Source: Terriglobia bacterium
GTDB taxonomy: Bacteria > Acidobacteriota > Terriglobia > Terriglobales > Acidobacteriaceae
Direction: 5' to 3'
Length of the DNA stretch: 64,000 nucleotides
Assembly (NCBI GenBank): GCA_020072585.1
Contig: JAIQGL010000021.1
Span: 1-64,000, forward strand
Under the pieces are notes generated by a model. It did no database searches. It was not told the DNA's origin and saw only the letters and a program-made list of their open reading frames with translations. Positions within the stretch are counted from its first letter, which is position 1. Each line of letters starts with the position of its first letter. Of this stretch, positions 6,490 to 14,985 are shown one piece after another. A program made the translations under genes and the position numbers.

Positions 6490-8079
6490 AAAACGCCGCA
6501 CCAGCGCTCCGGCTTGCTCCACACCGAACAACGCAGTACATCCCAGATAGATGGCCGCGTAGGGCGAGAGAATCAGCGCTCCTGCGATCCAGGGCCGCTG
6601 TGGATGCAGCGCCAGCTTCATGCCCCAGGCCACCGCGGCGGCAATCACCGCAGCCAGCCAGAGCCGGACAAAGTAAGAAGTAGGGAATTCGATCCGGCCG
6701 ATCCTGCGGTTCATGCTGCTGCGAAGTAAAAGGAACTCAACCCAGCCGGCAAACCCGGCGGAGGCGGTCAGTCCAGCCACGCCCCAAAGGGGATTGATGC
6801 CCAGAAGTTTTGGCAGAGGCAGTGCGGAGAAGTACCCCAGCACTGTAGTCAGTAGTACGCGCAGAATGGCAAAATTGACCGGCGTGCGCGTGTCGCGCAA
6901 CGCGTAATAAGCCGACGAATAGAGTCTGCCAATCGTGGACGCCACCAGCCCAATGCCCGATCCCGCCAGAATGCCCCAGCCAAATACCGAATCGGCGTGG
7001 GAGAACTTTCCCGTCTGGTAGATCGCGGCGGTGATCACGTCGCCCAGGGCCATAAAGCCCACGGCTGAAGGCACAACAAAGAAAGCGACGCGCTTGGTGC
7101 TGGCAGCGATCCGCTGCCGCAGCGTTGCCGCCACCTGTTCATCCGTGCCCAGCGCGCTCGACATCGCCGGCAGCTCCGCTGCTGAGATCGACATGCCAAA
7201 CAGGCTCACCGGGAGCATATAGATCGCCTGTGCCACTGAGAGCGCTGAGACGGCGCTGGTTGGCAGGTAGCTGGCCAGTATCTGGTCCACGTAACCGCTT
7301 ACCTGGCTGACACCCCGGCTAATAAAGACCGGAACGAAGTTGCGCACAACCGTCCGCACATTTTCATTGGCCCGGCTGAAAGACAGGCGTAGCCGCGGCG
7401 CCAGCTTGAGAACAACAGGTAGCTGTAGCGCGACCTGAAGCCCGCTTCCAACCACCGATCCCCAGGCAGCATAAACCGCAAGCTGCGTCATATCGGCGTG
7501 GTGGAACAGCAGCAGCGCGCCGATGATTGCTCCATTCCAGACCACTGACGACGCATAGGAGAGGAAGAACCGGCGATGGCTGTTCAGAATGCCAAGGCAC
7601 CAGGCTGACATCACCAGCATTCCCACGCCGGGGAACAGGATGCGCACCAGTCGAATCGTCAGGGCGCGCGTCTCGCCTTTAAAGCCAGGAACAATCGCGC
7701 CGATGATCCACGGCGTAGTCAAAACGCCGGCCAGGACCAGCACCGCCACCACCATTGCCAGCAGTGAAAGGATCGCGCCGGCCACCCGTCCAGACTCTTC
7801 CTCTTCCTTCTGCGCAACCAGTCTGGCGTAAACCGGAATGAACGAAGCTGACAGCACGCCTTCCCCAAAGAGATTTTGCAGCACATTGGGGATGCGCAGA
7901 GCGCCGCGCAATGCGTCAGCCGCGAATGAATTCCCCAGAAAGTGTGCGATGACTCGCTCTCGCACCAGGCCGGCGATGCGGCTCAGGAAGATTCCCGCCG
8001 CTACCAGAAAAGCATGCCGTCCCACCGCGGCATGTGGCGCCGCAGCGGGCGGGGCCTGCGGACTGGTTGGCGCTGTCAC
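6472..8079 (-). CDS. murJ: Lipid II flippase MurJ (MviN)
   Basis: MurJ moves lipid-linked peptidoglycan precursor across the inner membrane. The 535-residue product is highly hydrophobic, with about 14 membrane helices. It has the family N-terminus, FLSRIAGLVRERVIAHFLGN and ADALRGALRIPNVLQNLFGEGVLSASFIPVY, whose conserved Arg and the R-x-P-N-x-L-x-x-L-x-x-E-G motif are characteristic of MviN/MurJ. The length is normal. The first 30 residues are Ala/Pro-rich. The last codons lie inside a dispersed repeat. It is divergent from the CVNH gene at 8219. Confidence 0.95.
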   Translation of the reverse strand: MTAPTSPQAPPAAAPHAAVGRHAFLVAAGIFLSRIAGLVRERVIAHFLGNSFAADALRGALRIPNVLQNLFGEGVLSASFIPVYARLVAQKEEEESGRVAGAILSLLAMVVAVLVLAGVLTTPWIIGAIVPGFKGETRALTIRLVRILFPGVGMLVMSAWCLGILNSHRRFFLSYASSVVWNGAIIGALLLFHHADMTQLAVYAAWGSVVGSGLQVALQLPVVLKLAPRLRLSFSRANENVRTVVRNFVPVFISRGVSQVSGYVDQILASYLPTSAVSALSVAQAIYMLPVSLFGMSISAAELPAMSSALGTDEQVAATLRQRIAASTKRVAFFVVPSAVGFMALGDVITAAIYQTGKFSHADSVFGWGILAGSGIGLVASTIGRLYSSAYYALRDTRTPVNFAILRVLLTTVLGYFSALPLPKLLGINPLWGVAGLTASAGFAGWVEFLLLRSSMNRRIGRIEFPTSYFVRLWLAAVIAAAVAWGMKLALHPQRPWIAGALILSPYAAIYLGCTALFGVEQAGALVRRFLKSRA

Positions 8080-8218
8080 GATTGGCTCTGTCCCATGCAG
8101 TCTTGTTTATAAATGAGAACTCCCGCCGCGAGGGGTTGAAATATTCTCTCCGTTCGCGCTCCCAACCTCCACTATACTTGCCCCATATCGTTTGTAAGAA
8201 ACGAAGGGAAGTGGTCTG

Positions 8219-8863
8219 ATGCGTTGTTTACGCACTCTTGGCCTGGCCGCAATCATGGTTGCCGGGTTGGGCTCTGCGCAGGAAGTCGCCCCGCCAGGCT
8301 CTTATCGGCAAACCTGTAGTGACATTTCCGTAAAAAAAGGGAACCTGTATGCCAAATGCCAGGACGAGAAAGGCAAGGCCCATTCCGCCAAACTATCTGG
8401 CTATGAAAAGTGTGGCTCAGATATTGTGAACAAAAACGGCAGTCTGGAATGCGCGCGCCGTGAGGGGCATGAGGGCCATGCTCCCTCACAACCGCCGGGC
8501 TCGTATACAGAAACCTGCAAAGACATTCGGATGAAAGGTTCCACGCTCCATGCCATCTGCAAGAGCCTTGACGGACGTGAAGCCCCCGCCTCTCTGCGTG
8601 ACGCCAACCGCTGCTCTCAAGGCGTGGTCAACGTCAATGGCATTCTCAATTGCGCAGTGAGTGACGTTCTGCCGCCCGGGTCCTATATCTCCACCTGCAA
8701 AGACGTCCGGCTGCAAGGGACCACGCTGGTTGCCTCCTGCAACAATGGCAAAGACCGCTGGATTACCGCCGAGTTACACGATGCCCACAAGTGCAGCGGC
8801 GATATAGCGAATCAAAACGGGGTGCTCCGGTGTGCTCCGATTAAACGGATGGAGAGACGTTAG
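8219..8863 (+). CDS. Secreted protein with three cyanovirin-N homology (CVNH) repeats
   Basis: CVNH domains are small carbohydrate-binding lectin folds. After a signal peptide (MRCLRTLGLAAIMVAGLGSA), three units of about 55-60 residues follow, near residues 25-80, 90-148 and 150-207. Each follows the pattern PPGSY..TC..I......L.A.C..........L.....C...I.N.NG.L.C, with four Cys per unit as in the family. The best-known member, cyanovirin-N, has two such halves, so three in tandem is unusual. A GGGAAGTGG ribosome binding site precedes the ATG. A role in binding extracellular or cell-surface glycans is inferred. The downstream neighbour, on the other strand, is a muramidase. Confidence 0.85.
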   Translation: MRCLRTLGLAAIMVAGLGSAQEVAPPGSYRQTCSDISVKKGNLYAKCQDEKGKAHSAKLSGYEKCGSDIVNKNGSLECARREGHEGHAPSQPPGSYTETCKDIRMKGSTLHAICKSLDGREAPASLRDANRCSQGVVNVNGILNCAVSDVLPPGSYISTCKDVRLQGTTLVASCNNGKDRWITAELHDAHKCSGDIANQNGVLRCAPIKRMERR

Positions 8864-8874
8864 CTGCCCGCGGC

Positions 8875-9642
8875 TCAAAGTGCGTTTTCCAGTTGCGTGA
8901 CGGTGCTGGCGTCTATCGAAGTGGTGACTGGTAATCCGTTTGCTGTTTGAAAGTCTGCAAGTGCTGACGTCGTGTGTTTCCCAGCGACACCGTCAATACC
9001 ATGAGGATCAAAACCGAGATAGGTCAAATACAATTGCACGGCGCGTACTACCAGGTCGGGCACACCTGTTGTGCTCAACTTCTGAAATTCCCCATTCAAG
9101 CGCACGTCGTATTTATTGATGGCGAAATTACTTCCGTTATAACCTCGCGCAAACGTCGTCCAATCATGGGAAGCCAATGGACTGTTGAGCTTCTTACTTA
9201 GTAGAAAATTTCCCATCGCGGTCAATTGTTCATCCTCACCCAGCATCATGCTGGAGACCATCGCCTCAACATCGGAAAATCCGGCGATGCGGAAATTCTC
9301 TCCCATGATTTGCCCAATGCCCCATGAGGCGCTCTGCAACGCGGCGGTTCGATTCAGCGTAATGGCCTTGGCCAGGCGCTCGTATTGATGGGCGCCGCCT
9401 GCTCCATACCCGCCTGGTGTCGGATCGCTGATGTCTCCATCATCAAAGGCGCCATTGGTGAGCCGATGAAAAATGTGGCGTTCATATAGGATTTGTGGCC
9501 TGCGGTCGGGAAGGAATCCACATCCATTCGTTTCCACCGTCAGGACAGTGAAGACCTCGATCGCATGCGTGCCGAGCATGTTGCCCGTGGAAGCCAGGCC
9601 GTTGCTGGACATGGCGCGCGCACTGCCCCGAAATGGTTCCAT
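8875..9642 (-). CDS. N-acetylmuramidase-family protein (DUF3380) with peptidoglycan-binding domain
   Basis: The first 190 residues match the endolysin-type N-acetylmuramidase domain. The family Glu lies in ILYERHIFHRL, followed by GYGAGGAHQYERLAKA, ASWGIGQIMGENF and ARGYNGSNFA. The C-terminal 65 residues are a type-1 peptidoglycan-binding domain (AVQLYLTYLGFDPHGIDG, then TTSALADFQTANGL). Such proteins cut glycan strands and are common in phages and their relatives. There is no signal peptide, and I see no phage genes nearby. It could be a domesticated lysin or an effector exported another way. Alternative starts at residues 11 and 22 exist. Confidence 0.8.
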   Translation of the reverse strand: MEPFRGSARAMSSNGLASTGNMLGTHAIEVFTVLTVETNGCGFLPDRRPQILYERHIFHRLTNGAFDDGDISDPTPGGYGAGGAHQYERLAKAITLNRTAALQSASWGIGQIMGENFRIAGFSDVEAMVSSMMLGEDEQLTAMGNFLLSKKLNSPLASHDWTTFARGYNGSNFAINKYDVRLNGEFQKLSTTGVPDLVVRAVQLYLTYLGFDPHGIDGVAGKHTTSALADFQTANGLPVTTSIDASTVTQLENAL

Positions 9643-9747
9643 TACATTAAACCTCGCGCCTGGATATTACGTCCGCAGCGGGAGCAATTCAAAGAGAAAA
9701 AATCCGCTTGATTCGGAAGAGAGAATCCTCTCAAGAACTCGCGCCTG

Positions 9748-10938
9748 TCAGACCACCTCCGCTTCGCGCAGCTTCCTGATCTCCTCTTCTCCATACCCGA
9801 TCTCACCCAGCACCTCATCCGTGTGTTCGCCCAGCGCGGCTGCCCGCCGACGAATGCCGCCCGGAGTGGCTGACAATCGCACCGCGGTGTCTGCCAGCGG
9901 CACAGGCTTCGCCGCCCCCGGATGATCTACATAACGCAATAGTTCTCGCGCCTTCACCTGCGGATCTTCAAGCACCTGGTCCAACTCCAGCACCGGGCCG
10001 GCGGGGACGCGGGCTTTTTCCAGTTCGGCGATTGCCTCCTCGGTCGTGCGCGTCGCCAGCCAGGCATTCATTGCCTCAGTGATCGGCCCGCGATTATCGG
10101 CGCGGAGCTGGTCGCCGGCAAAGCGTGGATCAGTAATAAACTCTTCGTGGCCCACCAGCCGTGCCCAGCGGGTAAACATGTCATTGCCCACGGCTGAAAC
10201 CACGATCCAGCCGTCTTTAGTCTTGTAGGTATCCGCGGGAGCGGTATAGAAACTTGTGTTTCCCATCTGCTGGCGCTCAATCCCAAGCACTGAGCGCTCC
10301 GCCAGCAACCCCTGGACAAACGTGATGCTTGTGGCAAGAAGAGATCCATCCACGACCTGGCCTTCGCCGGTCTGCGCGCGATGGTAGAGCGCAACCATGA
10401 CGCCGAACGCCGTATGCAGCGCCGTGCCGTAGTCGGCAAAGGGAACAATATCGCGCACCGGCGCGCCGGGAAATCCCGTAAGGCTCATGGCGCCGCACAT
10501 GGCCTGGGCCACCGTATCGAATCCCACGCGGTTGGCATAGGGCCCGTCCGGGCCGAATGTGGACATGCGGGCAAGAATAATATTTGGCTTGGTGGCGCGT
10601 AGAGAATCGTAGTCCAGCCGCATGCTCTTCAGCACATTGTTGGGCAGGTTTGCCACCACCACGTCCGCGCCCTCTACTAATCGCCGAATGACTTCCGCCG
10701 ACTGCGGCTTCGACGTGTCCAGGGTCAGGTTGCGCTTATTGCGATTGAGGGACAGAAAGCCGCCGCCCTCGCCGCTTTCCGTGATCGCTGCAATATAGCG
10801 GTCTTCGCTGCCATGCCGACGGTCCACGCGAATCACGTCCGCGCCCATGTCCGCCAGCAGCATGGCGCAATACGGGCCGGCGATATACCGTCCAAAATCA
10901 ATCACACGAATTCCCGCTAGAGGGCCAGGATTTGGCAT
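9748..10938 (-). CDS. Class III (CaiB/BaiF) CoA-transferase
   Basis: Family III enzymes move CoA between acyl-CoA and a carboxylic acid through an aspartyl-CoA thioester. The 396-residue length is typical. Characteristic segments are LAGIRVIDFGRYIAGPYCAMLLADMGADVIRVD at the N-terminus, SLNRNKRNLTLD, and IVPFADYGTALHTAFGVM, which holds the catalytic Asp. The C-terminal half has the lid-like pattern with GEHTDEVLGEIGYGEEEIRKL. The substrate cannot be read from sequence. It stands alone, separated from the upstream peptidase gene by a hairpin. Confidence 0.9.
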   Translation of the reverse strand: MPNPGPLAGIRVIDFGRYIAGPYCAMLLADMGADVIRVDRRHGSEDRYIAAITESGEGGGFLSLNRNKRNLTLDTSKPQSAEVIRRLVEGADVVVANLPNNVLKSMRLDYDSLRATKPNIILARMSTFGPDGPYANRVGFDTVAQAMCGAMSLTGFPGAPVRDIVPFADYGTALHTAFGVMVALYHRAQTGEGQVVDGSLLATSITFVQGLLAERSVLGIERQQMGNTSFYTAPADTYKTKDGWIVVSAVGNDMFTRWARLVGHEEFITDPRFAGDQLRADNRGPITEAMNAWLATRTTEEAIAELEKARVPAGPVLELDQVLEDPQVKARELLRYVDHPGAAKPVPLADTAVRLSATPGGIRRRAAALGEHTDEVLGEIGYGEEEIRKLREAEVV

Positions 10939-11000
10939 CGGGTGATTCTAAAACATGCCAACTAACGGACGCGGAAAAAGCAAGCCAATACAGAGAGGCA

Positions 11001-11056
11001 AGTCGCCGGCGGCCCTTGCCTGAAATCACTTTCGGCAATTCAGCGCGCCGGCGACT
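11001..11056. terminator. Long inverted repeat between two minus-strand genes
   Basis: AGTCGCCGGCG (11001-11011) pairs perfectly with CGCCGGCGACT (11046-11056). An inner TGCCTGAAA/TTTCGGCA pair lies around a four-base loop. It sits 51 bases downstream of the peptidase stop, so it probably ends or protects that transcript. There is no clear T-run. Confidence 0.5.
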
Positions 11057-11106
11057 GATAGTCAGCAATCGCTTTCAGGCGATTGGAAGGTAAATGAGGG
11101 CAGTGT

Positions 11107-12129
11107 TTATTCTGCCAGGCCAAAGTTGCCGGTATCGATCCATTCCATGTTCAGGAGCGACCAGAAATCGCTGGCGAATTGAGACAGAACATAGTCATAG
11201 GGCAGATACCCGTAACCGGCATCACCCCATTTCGGGCCCCAGGAGTTCTTGAAGATCAAGGCCCCTGTGGTTTCCTTGTGGGAGTTAAGGTTCTTGATTT
11301 TCAGCGAGTCGTTATAGCCGACTGCTGCCACCGCGTGCCCCCAGATCACTTTTTCACCTGGAGCCGGGTAGGGGATGCCTCCTTTCACGTTGGAGAGCTC
11401 ATTCGATGGGAATCCCCAGAAACCGAACATGGCGGGTATGCCATGGGCCAAATACGTCTTTACGTTGTTCAGTACCTCGGCCGGTGTTGGCGGTTTCCCA
11501 TATGGATCATGGCAGAAGTATGCCGTTGACTCATAGTTGTCGGCGATCCCGTATACAAAATTGGTTGGTTCAGCGTCAAACGACTTCTCTCCATCGGTCT
11601 TGGTAGTGTAGGGCCAGAACTTCTCCGGTGGGACACCAAACAGGACCAGCGCAGCCATGGTGGACCGCAGGTAAGCGCCCTGGTCACCTGGCCATCCCAA
11701 TAGTTCGCGGGTAGTTTTGTAAACAAAAAGCCGTGAACCATCCAGATGTTTGTGGAAAGCCCGGTTTTGAAAATATTCCACGATCGCGGTCGCCGCGTGT
11801 GCGGTGCATGATCCCAGATTGCCCTGGTTCGCTATCTCAGAGCACCATGGCCGCAGGTCGACCTTGGCGGGAAGAGCGCCCTTCAATGCTCCTCTCTTCG
11901 TTTTCAGTTTGAAGATCCCCAGTTTCTCCGCCAGAAGAGATACTTTCGGATGGTCTTCGGTGTAGTCATTCAGATCGGGAGGCTCAGGCCTCCAGCCGGT
12001 CCCAACGACTTCTCCGGTTTCCGGCACTTGAGCAAAGCCAAAAGCCTGTGTTGGCTTTGGAATTGGTATTGGCATTGCTCGCTCGGCCTTGAATGCGGAC
12101 GGTTTCGGTACTTGTATTGGTGCTGCCAT
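11107..12129 (-). CDS. Papain-family (C1A) cysteine peptidase
   Basis: The catalytic triad is visible. IANQGNLGSCTAHAA holds the Cys with the preceding oxyanion Gln, KVIWGHAVAAVGYND holds the His, and FKNSWGPKWGDAGYGYLPYDY holds the Asn with the conserved NSWG. I place the start at 12129 because AAAGGAG lies just upstream and the longer frame adds nothing plausible. The mature 340-residue chain begins with a Pro/Lys-rich stretch (MAAPIQVPKPSAFKAERAMP) and lacks an N-terminal signal peptide, unlike most secreted relatives. The function may be intracellular or depend on another export route. The segment before LPAKVDLRPW resembles a short pro-region. Confidence 0.85.
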   Translation of the reverse strand: MAAPIQVPKPSAFKAERAMPIPIPKPTQAFGFAQVPETGEVVGTGWRPEPPDLNDYTEDHPKVSLLAEKLGIFKLKTKRGALKGALPAKVDLRPWCSEIANQGNLGSCTAHAATAIVEYFQNRAFHKHLDGSRLFVYKTTRELLGWPGDQGAYLRSTMAALVLFGVPPEKFWPYTTKTDGEKSFDAEPTNFVYGIADNYESTAYFCHDPYGKPPTPAEVLNNVKTYLAHGIPAMFGFWGFPSNELSNVKGGIPYPAPGEKVIWGHAVAAVGYNDSLKIKNLNSHKETTGALIFKNSWGPKWGDAGYGYLPYDYVLSQFASDFWSLLNMEWIDTGNFGLAE

Positions 12130-12376
12130 GTTCTTACTCCTTTCAATGCATCCTTCTCCCAGGCAGGGCGCTTGCTGCGGCACACAGAGCACAGCTGTGT
12201 TGTGCAGCGGTTACTTACAAGCTCATCTATTGCACGGGTAGAAGCTGTGACCTGGAACACGTGCCGCTGTGACCATCTCTTCAGCGGCCGGAATCATGGG
12301 ATCAATATGGAAACAGTTCTTGATTTTTCGATGGTCTGGAATGGCAACCCTGATGGTTCACCAACCGGGAAGGAAT
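12130..12376. other. Gene gap, no gene recognised
   Basis: The region is between two minus-strand genes. Frames extending through it on both strands are shadows with no ribosome binding site. I see no strong hairpin or promoter. Confidence 0.3.
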
Positions 12377-13934
12377 CTATTTTCGGGGACCGCCCTCACT
12401 CACCAGCAACTGCACCACCGAATCCATCGCCTCCAGCACCTTCTTGCCGGGCAGATTGTGGTTGTTGCAGAAAATAGAAAATACAAATCTTTTGCCCGCC
12501 TGTGTTTGCCCATAGCCGGAAAGCGCATTCACATGGCTGAGCGATCCGGTCTTGGCGTGTATCAGCCCGGCTGAGGGCGTGTGCTGAAAGCGGTCGGCCA
12601 GCGAGCCATCAGTACCGCTGACCGGAAGCGACTCTTCAAACACGGCTCCCCACGGCTGCCGGGCCGCATAGAGCAGAAGCTGTACCGCGGCTGCCGGTGT
12701 AACCAGGTCGCGGCGGGAAAGCCCGGAGCCATCCAGAAAGGTAAACTCATCGTCCTTGAGCCCAGCCTGCACCAGAAACTGCTTTACTGCGGCGGCGCCG
12801 CCTTCAAACGATCCGCCGCTCCCACGCAGCTTGCCCGCCAGCCGCAACGCCAGTTCGGCATGCAGGTTCTGGCTGGTCTTATTGATCACGCGAATATCAT
12901 CCAGCAGCGGCGTTGAGAAATGTTCTGCCAGCACTTTATTCGCCGACGCAAGGTCTGCGTCCGGGGCGCGCTGCGCCGGCGTGCGCGATAGCTGGTTATT
13001 TGCCGGGGCAGCCCCTGGCTGCGCTGCCGAGGCTGCCATGGGGTTGTCGATTCCTGGCGTCGGCAGCGCCAGAGGCAGCGGAGGCTGGTCAAAGAACTGC
13101 GCGCCCTCTCCATGGCGTGCCCGCGCTTTGCCGCGAATGATAATACCGCGCCGCTCCAGCAGCGTGCGAAAAAGCTGCGCTACAAACTCCGCCGGATCTT
13201 CGATGGCCAGCGGCTCTTTCATTCCCGCATCGCCCTGTGGCAATGAGCCCCACAAAGTGATTTTCTTCGATCCTGGATCGCGATGGATCCCGCTCTCCCG
13301 GTTGAATGTTTACGAAGACCACGTTGTCATTGAAGCTGAGAGCGGAAACCGGAGCGCCATCGCTCCACTGTAGGTCGTCAAGCGCCCAGCCTTCAGCGTA
13401 ACGCTCAAAAGCGTAGTAAGTGTCGTCGCCGATCAGGTCGCCATCCACGATCTTCAGGCCGCTGCGCGCTACCTGGTCTGCCATCTCTTCCAATATCTGC
13501 GTGTGCGGGGCCATGCGCTGGGTCTTGAGTGCATAAGGTAACGCGCGGCCTGAGATATTCGGATCGCCACGGCCCACAATCACCAAATCGCCCAGCAGCC
13601 GTCCATGGCTGTCCACCCGGCCTTCCGCTTCAACCGTGGTGCGAAAACGATAGTCAGCTCCGGCAATGGCCAACGCAGCCGCCGTGGTGAACAGCTTGGT
13701 ATTGGAAGCGGGCAGAAAAAGCTGGTTTGGATTTTGAGAAAAGAGCGTCTTGCCCGTGTCCAGGTCAACAATGGCAATGCCCCAGTGCGCGCGATCGAGC
13801 GGAGGCTGGCCCAGAACAGCCGTGATCTCTTTAGCCAGGTCTTTCTTTGCGGGCTTCCTGGCCGCTACGGCCGAAAGCTGGAGTGACAGCAGCAAAGCCA
13901 GAGTACAAATTGCTCGGGATGAAGAATGACGCAT
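12377..13934 (-). pseudogene. dacB: D-Ala-D-Ala carboxypeptidase/endopeptidase (PBP4, family S13), frame-disrupted
   Basis: The N-terminal part (13934 to about 13300) has a signal peptide (MRHSSSRAICTLALLLSLQL), the SxxK motif in PASNTKLFTTAAALAIA, and the family segment DDLQWSDGAPVSALSFNDNVVFVNI. The C-terminal part resumes in another frame near 13280 with HRDPGSKKITLWGSLPQGD. It contains the SxN motif in KTSQNLHAELALR and the KTG motif in HAKTGSLSHVNALSGY. Between NIQPGE and HRDPGS some 30-40 residues usual for the family appear to be missing, so this looks like a small deletion plus frameshift. A sequencing error is the alternative. The second half could start alone only at a TTG (13255). 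Confidence 0.75.
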
Positions 13935-13964
13935 GGGATTGCCGGAGATTATACAATCGCCGCC

Positions 13965-14858
13965 ATGGAAAGCCGTTCGTTTAAAAGACATTCCTTTCTA
14001 TGGCGCTTGCGCACGCGCACGCTGGAACTTGGGCCCCGTACGCTGGTCATGGGCATTCTAAACGTTACGCCGGATTCGTTTTCTGACGGCGGCAAATTCC
14101 TGGCCCGTGACCACGCCGTGGCCCACGCGCTCAAAATGCTGGATGACGGTGCTGACTTGCTGGATGTGGGCGGAGAATCCACGCGGCCCGGAACGCCCGT
14201 GATTGAAAGCGGCATTCCGGCCGAGGAAGAGCTGCGCCGTATTATGCCGGTGATTGAAGATGTGTTGCGCGAGCGGCCCCACGCCGTCCTTTCCGTGGAT
14301 ACGTACAAGGCCGAAGTAGCGCGCGCCGCGGTCAACGCCGGCTGCGAAATTGTGAATGACGTAAGCGCGCTGCGCTGGGACCCGCAGATGGCTGCAACCG
14401 TGGCCGAGCTGGCCAGCGGCGTGATTCTGATGCATACGCGCGGGCTTCCGCAGGAGTGGCGCAACCTGCCGCCTTCAGCCGATATTGTTGCGGAAGTAAA
14501 AACGGAGTTGCGCGACTACGCGCAGGCCGCTCTTGCATCAGGTATCGCCAAAGACCGAATCATGCTCGATGTCGGCATTGGCTTTGGAAAAAAGTTTGAA
14601 CAGAATTATCCGCTGCTGGCCGGGCTGGACCAGCTACAAGACCTTGGCTTTCCGCTGCTGGTTGGAACTTCGCGCAAATCTTTTATTGGTAGAACGCTGG
14701 CCCGCGACGGCAAAGACGCGCCGCCAGACCAGCGCCTACATGGCTCACTCGCTGCCATGACGGCTTCTGTGCTCAACGGCGCGCATGTGGTGCGGGTCCA
14801 TGATGTGAAGGCGGCGGTAGAGGCGGCAAAGATTGCGGATGAAGTGCTTCGTTTTTAA
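13965..14858 (+). CDS. folP: Dihydropteroate synthase
   Basis: FolP joins p-aminobenzoate to the pterin diphosphate in folate synthesis. Signature segments are VMGILNVTPDSFSDGG, DVGGESTRPG, CEIVNDVSALRWD, DVGIGFGKKFEQNYPLL and LVGTSRKSFIG, covering the pterin and diphosphate sites and the SRK motif. The length from the ATG at 13965 (297 residues) is normal; the upstream ATG at 13926 overlaps the divergent dacB start. The ribosome binding site is weak. The gene ends directly at a copy of the dispersed GAGGGA repeat. Confidence 0.95.
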   Translation: MESRSFKRHSFLWRLRTRTLELGPRTLVMGILNVTPDSFSDGGKFLARDHAVAHALKMLDDGADLLDVGGESTRPGTPVIESGIPAEEELRRIMPVIEDVLRERPHAVLSVDTYKAEVARAAVNAGCEIVNDVSALRWDPQMAATVAELASGVILMHTRGLPQEWRNLPPSADIVAEVKTELRDYAQAALASGIAKDRIMLDVGIGFGKKFEQNYPLLAGLDQLQDLGFPLLVGTSRKSFIGRTLARDGKDAPPDQRLHGSLAAMTASVLNGAHVVRVHDVKAAVEAAKIADEVLRF

Positions 14859-14975
14859 TCCCGAGCGTAGCGAGGGAGCCCTATCGCTAAGAGGTTTTGT
14901 AAGGCACGATTTCAAGTAGCATTTCTGCACCGGTAATTCCTAAGCGGCCATAGCGCTCCCTCGCTGCCGCTCGGG
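14859..14975. repeat. Inverted pair of GAGGGA/CCCTAT repeats between convergent genes
   Basis: TCCCGAGCG-TAGCGAGGGAGCCCTAT (14859-14884) begins one base after the folP stop. An inverted copy, ATAGCG-CTCCCTCGCTGCCGCTCGGGA (14950-14975), lies 65 bases on, just before the end of the convergent M42 gene. The pair can fold into a long hairpin and may act as a two-way terminator. Confidence 0.65.
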
Positions 14976-14985
14976 ACAGAATAAC

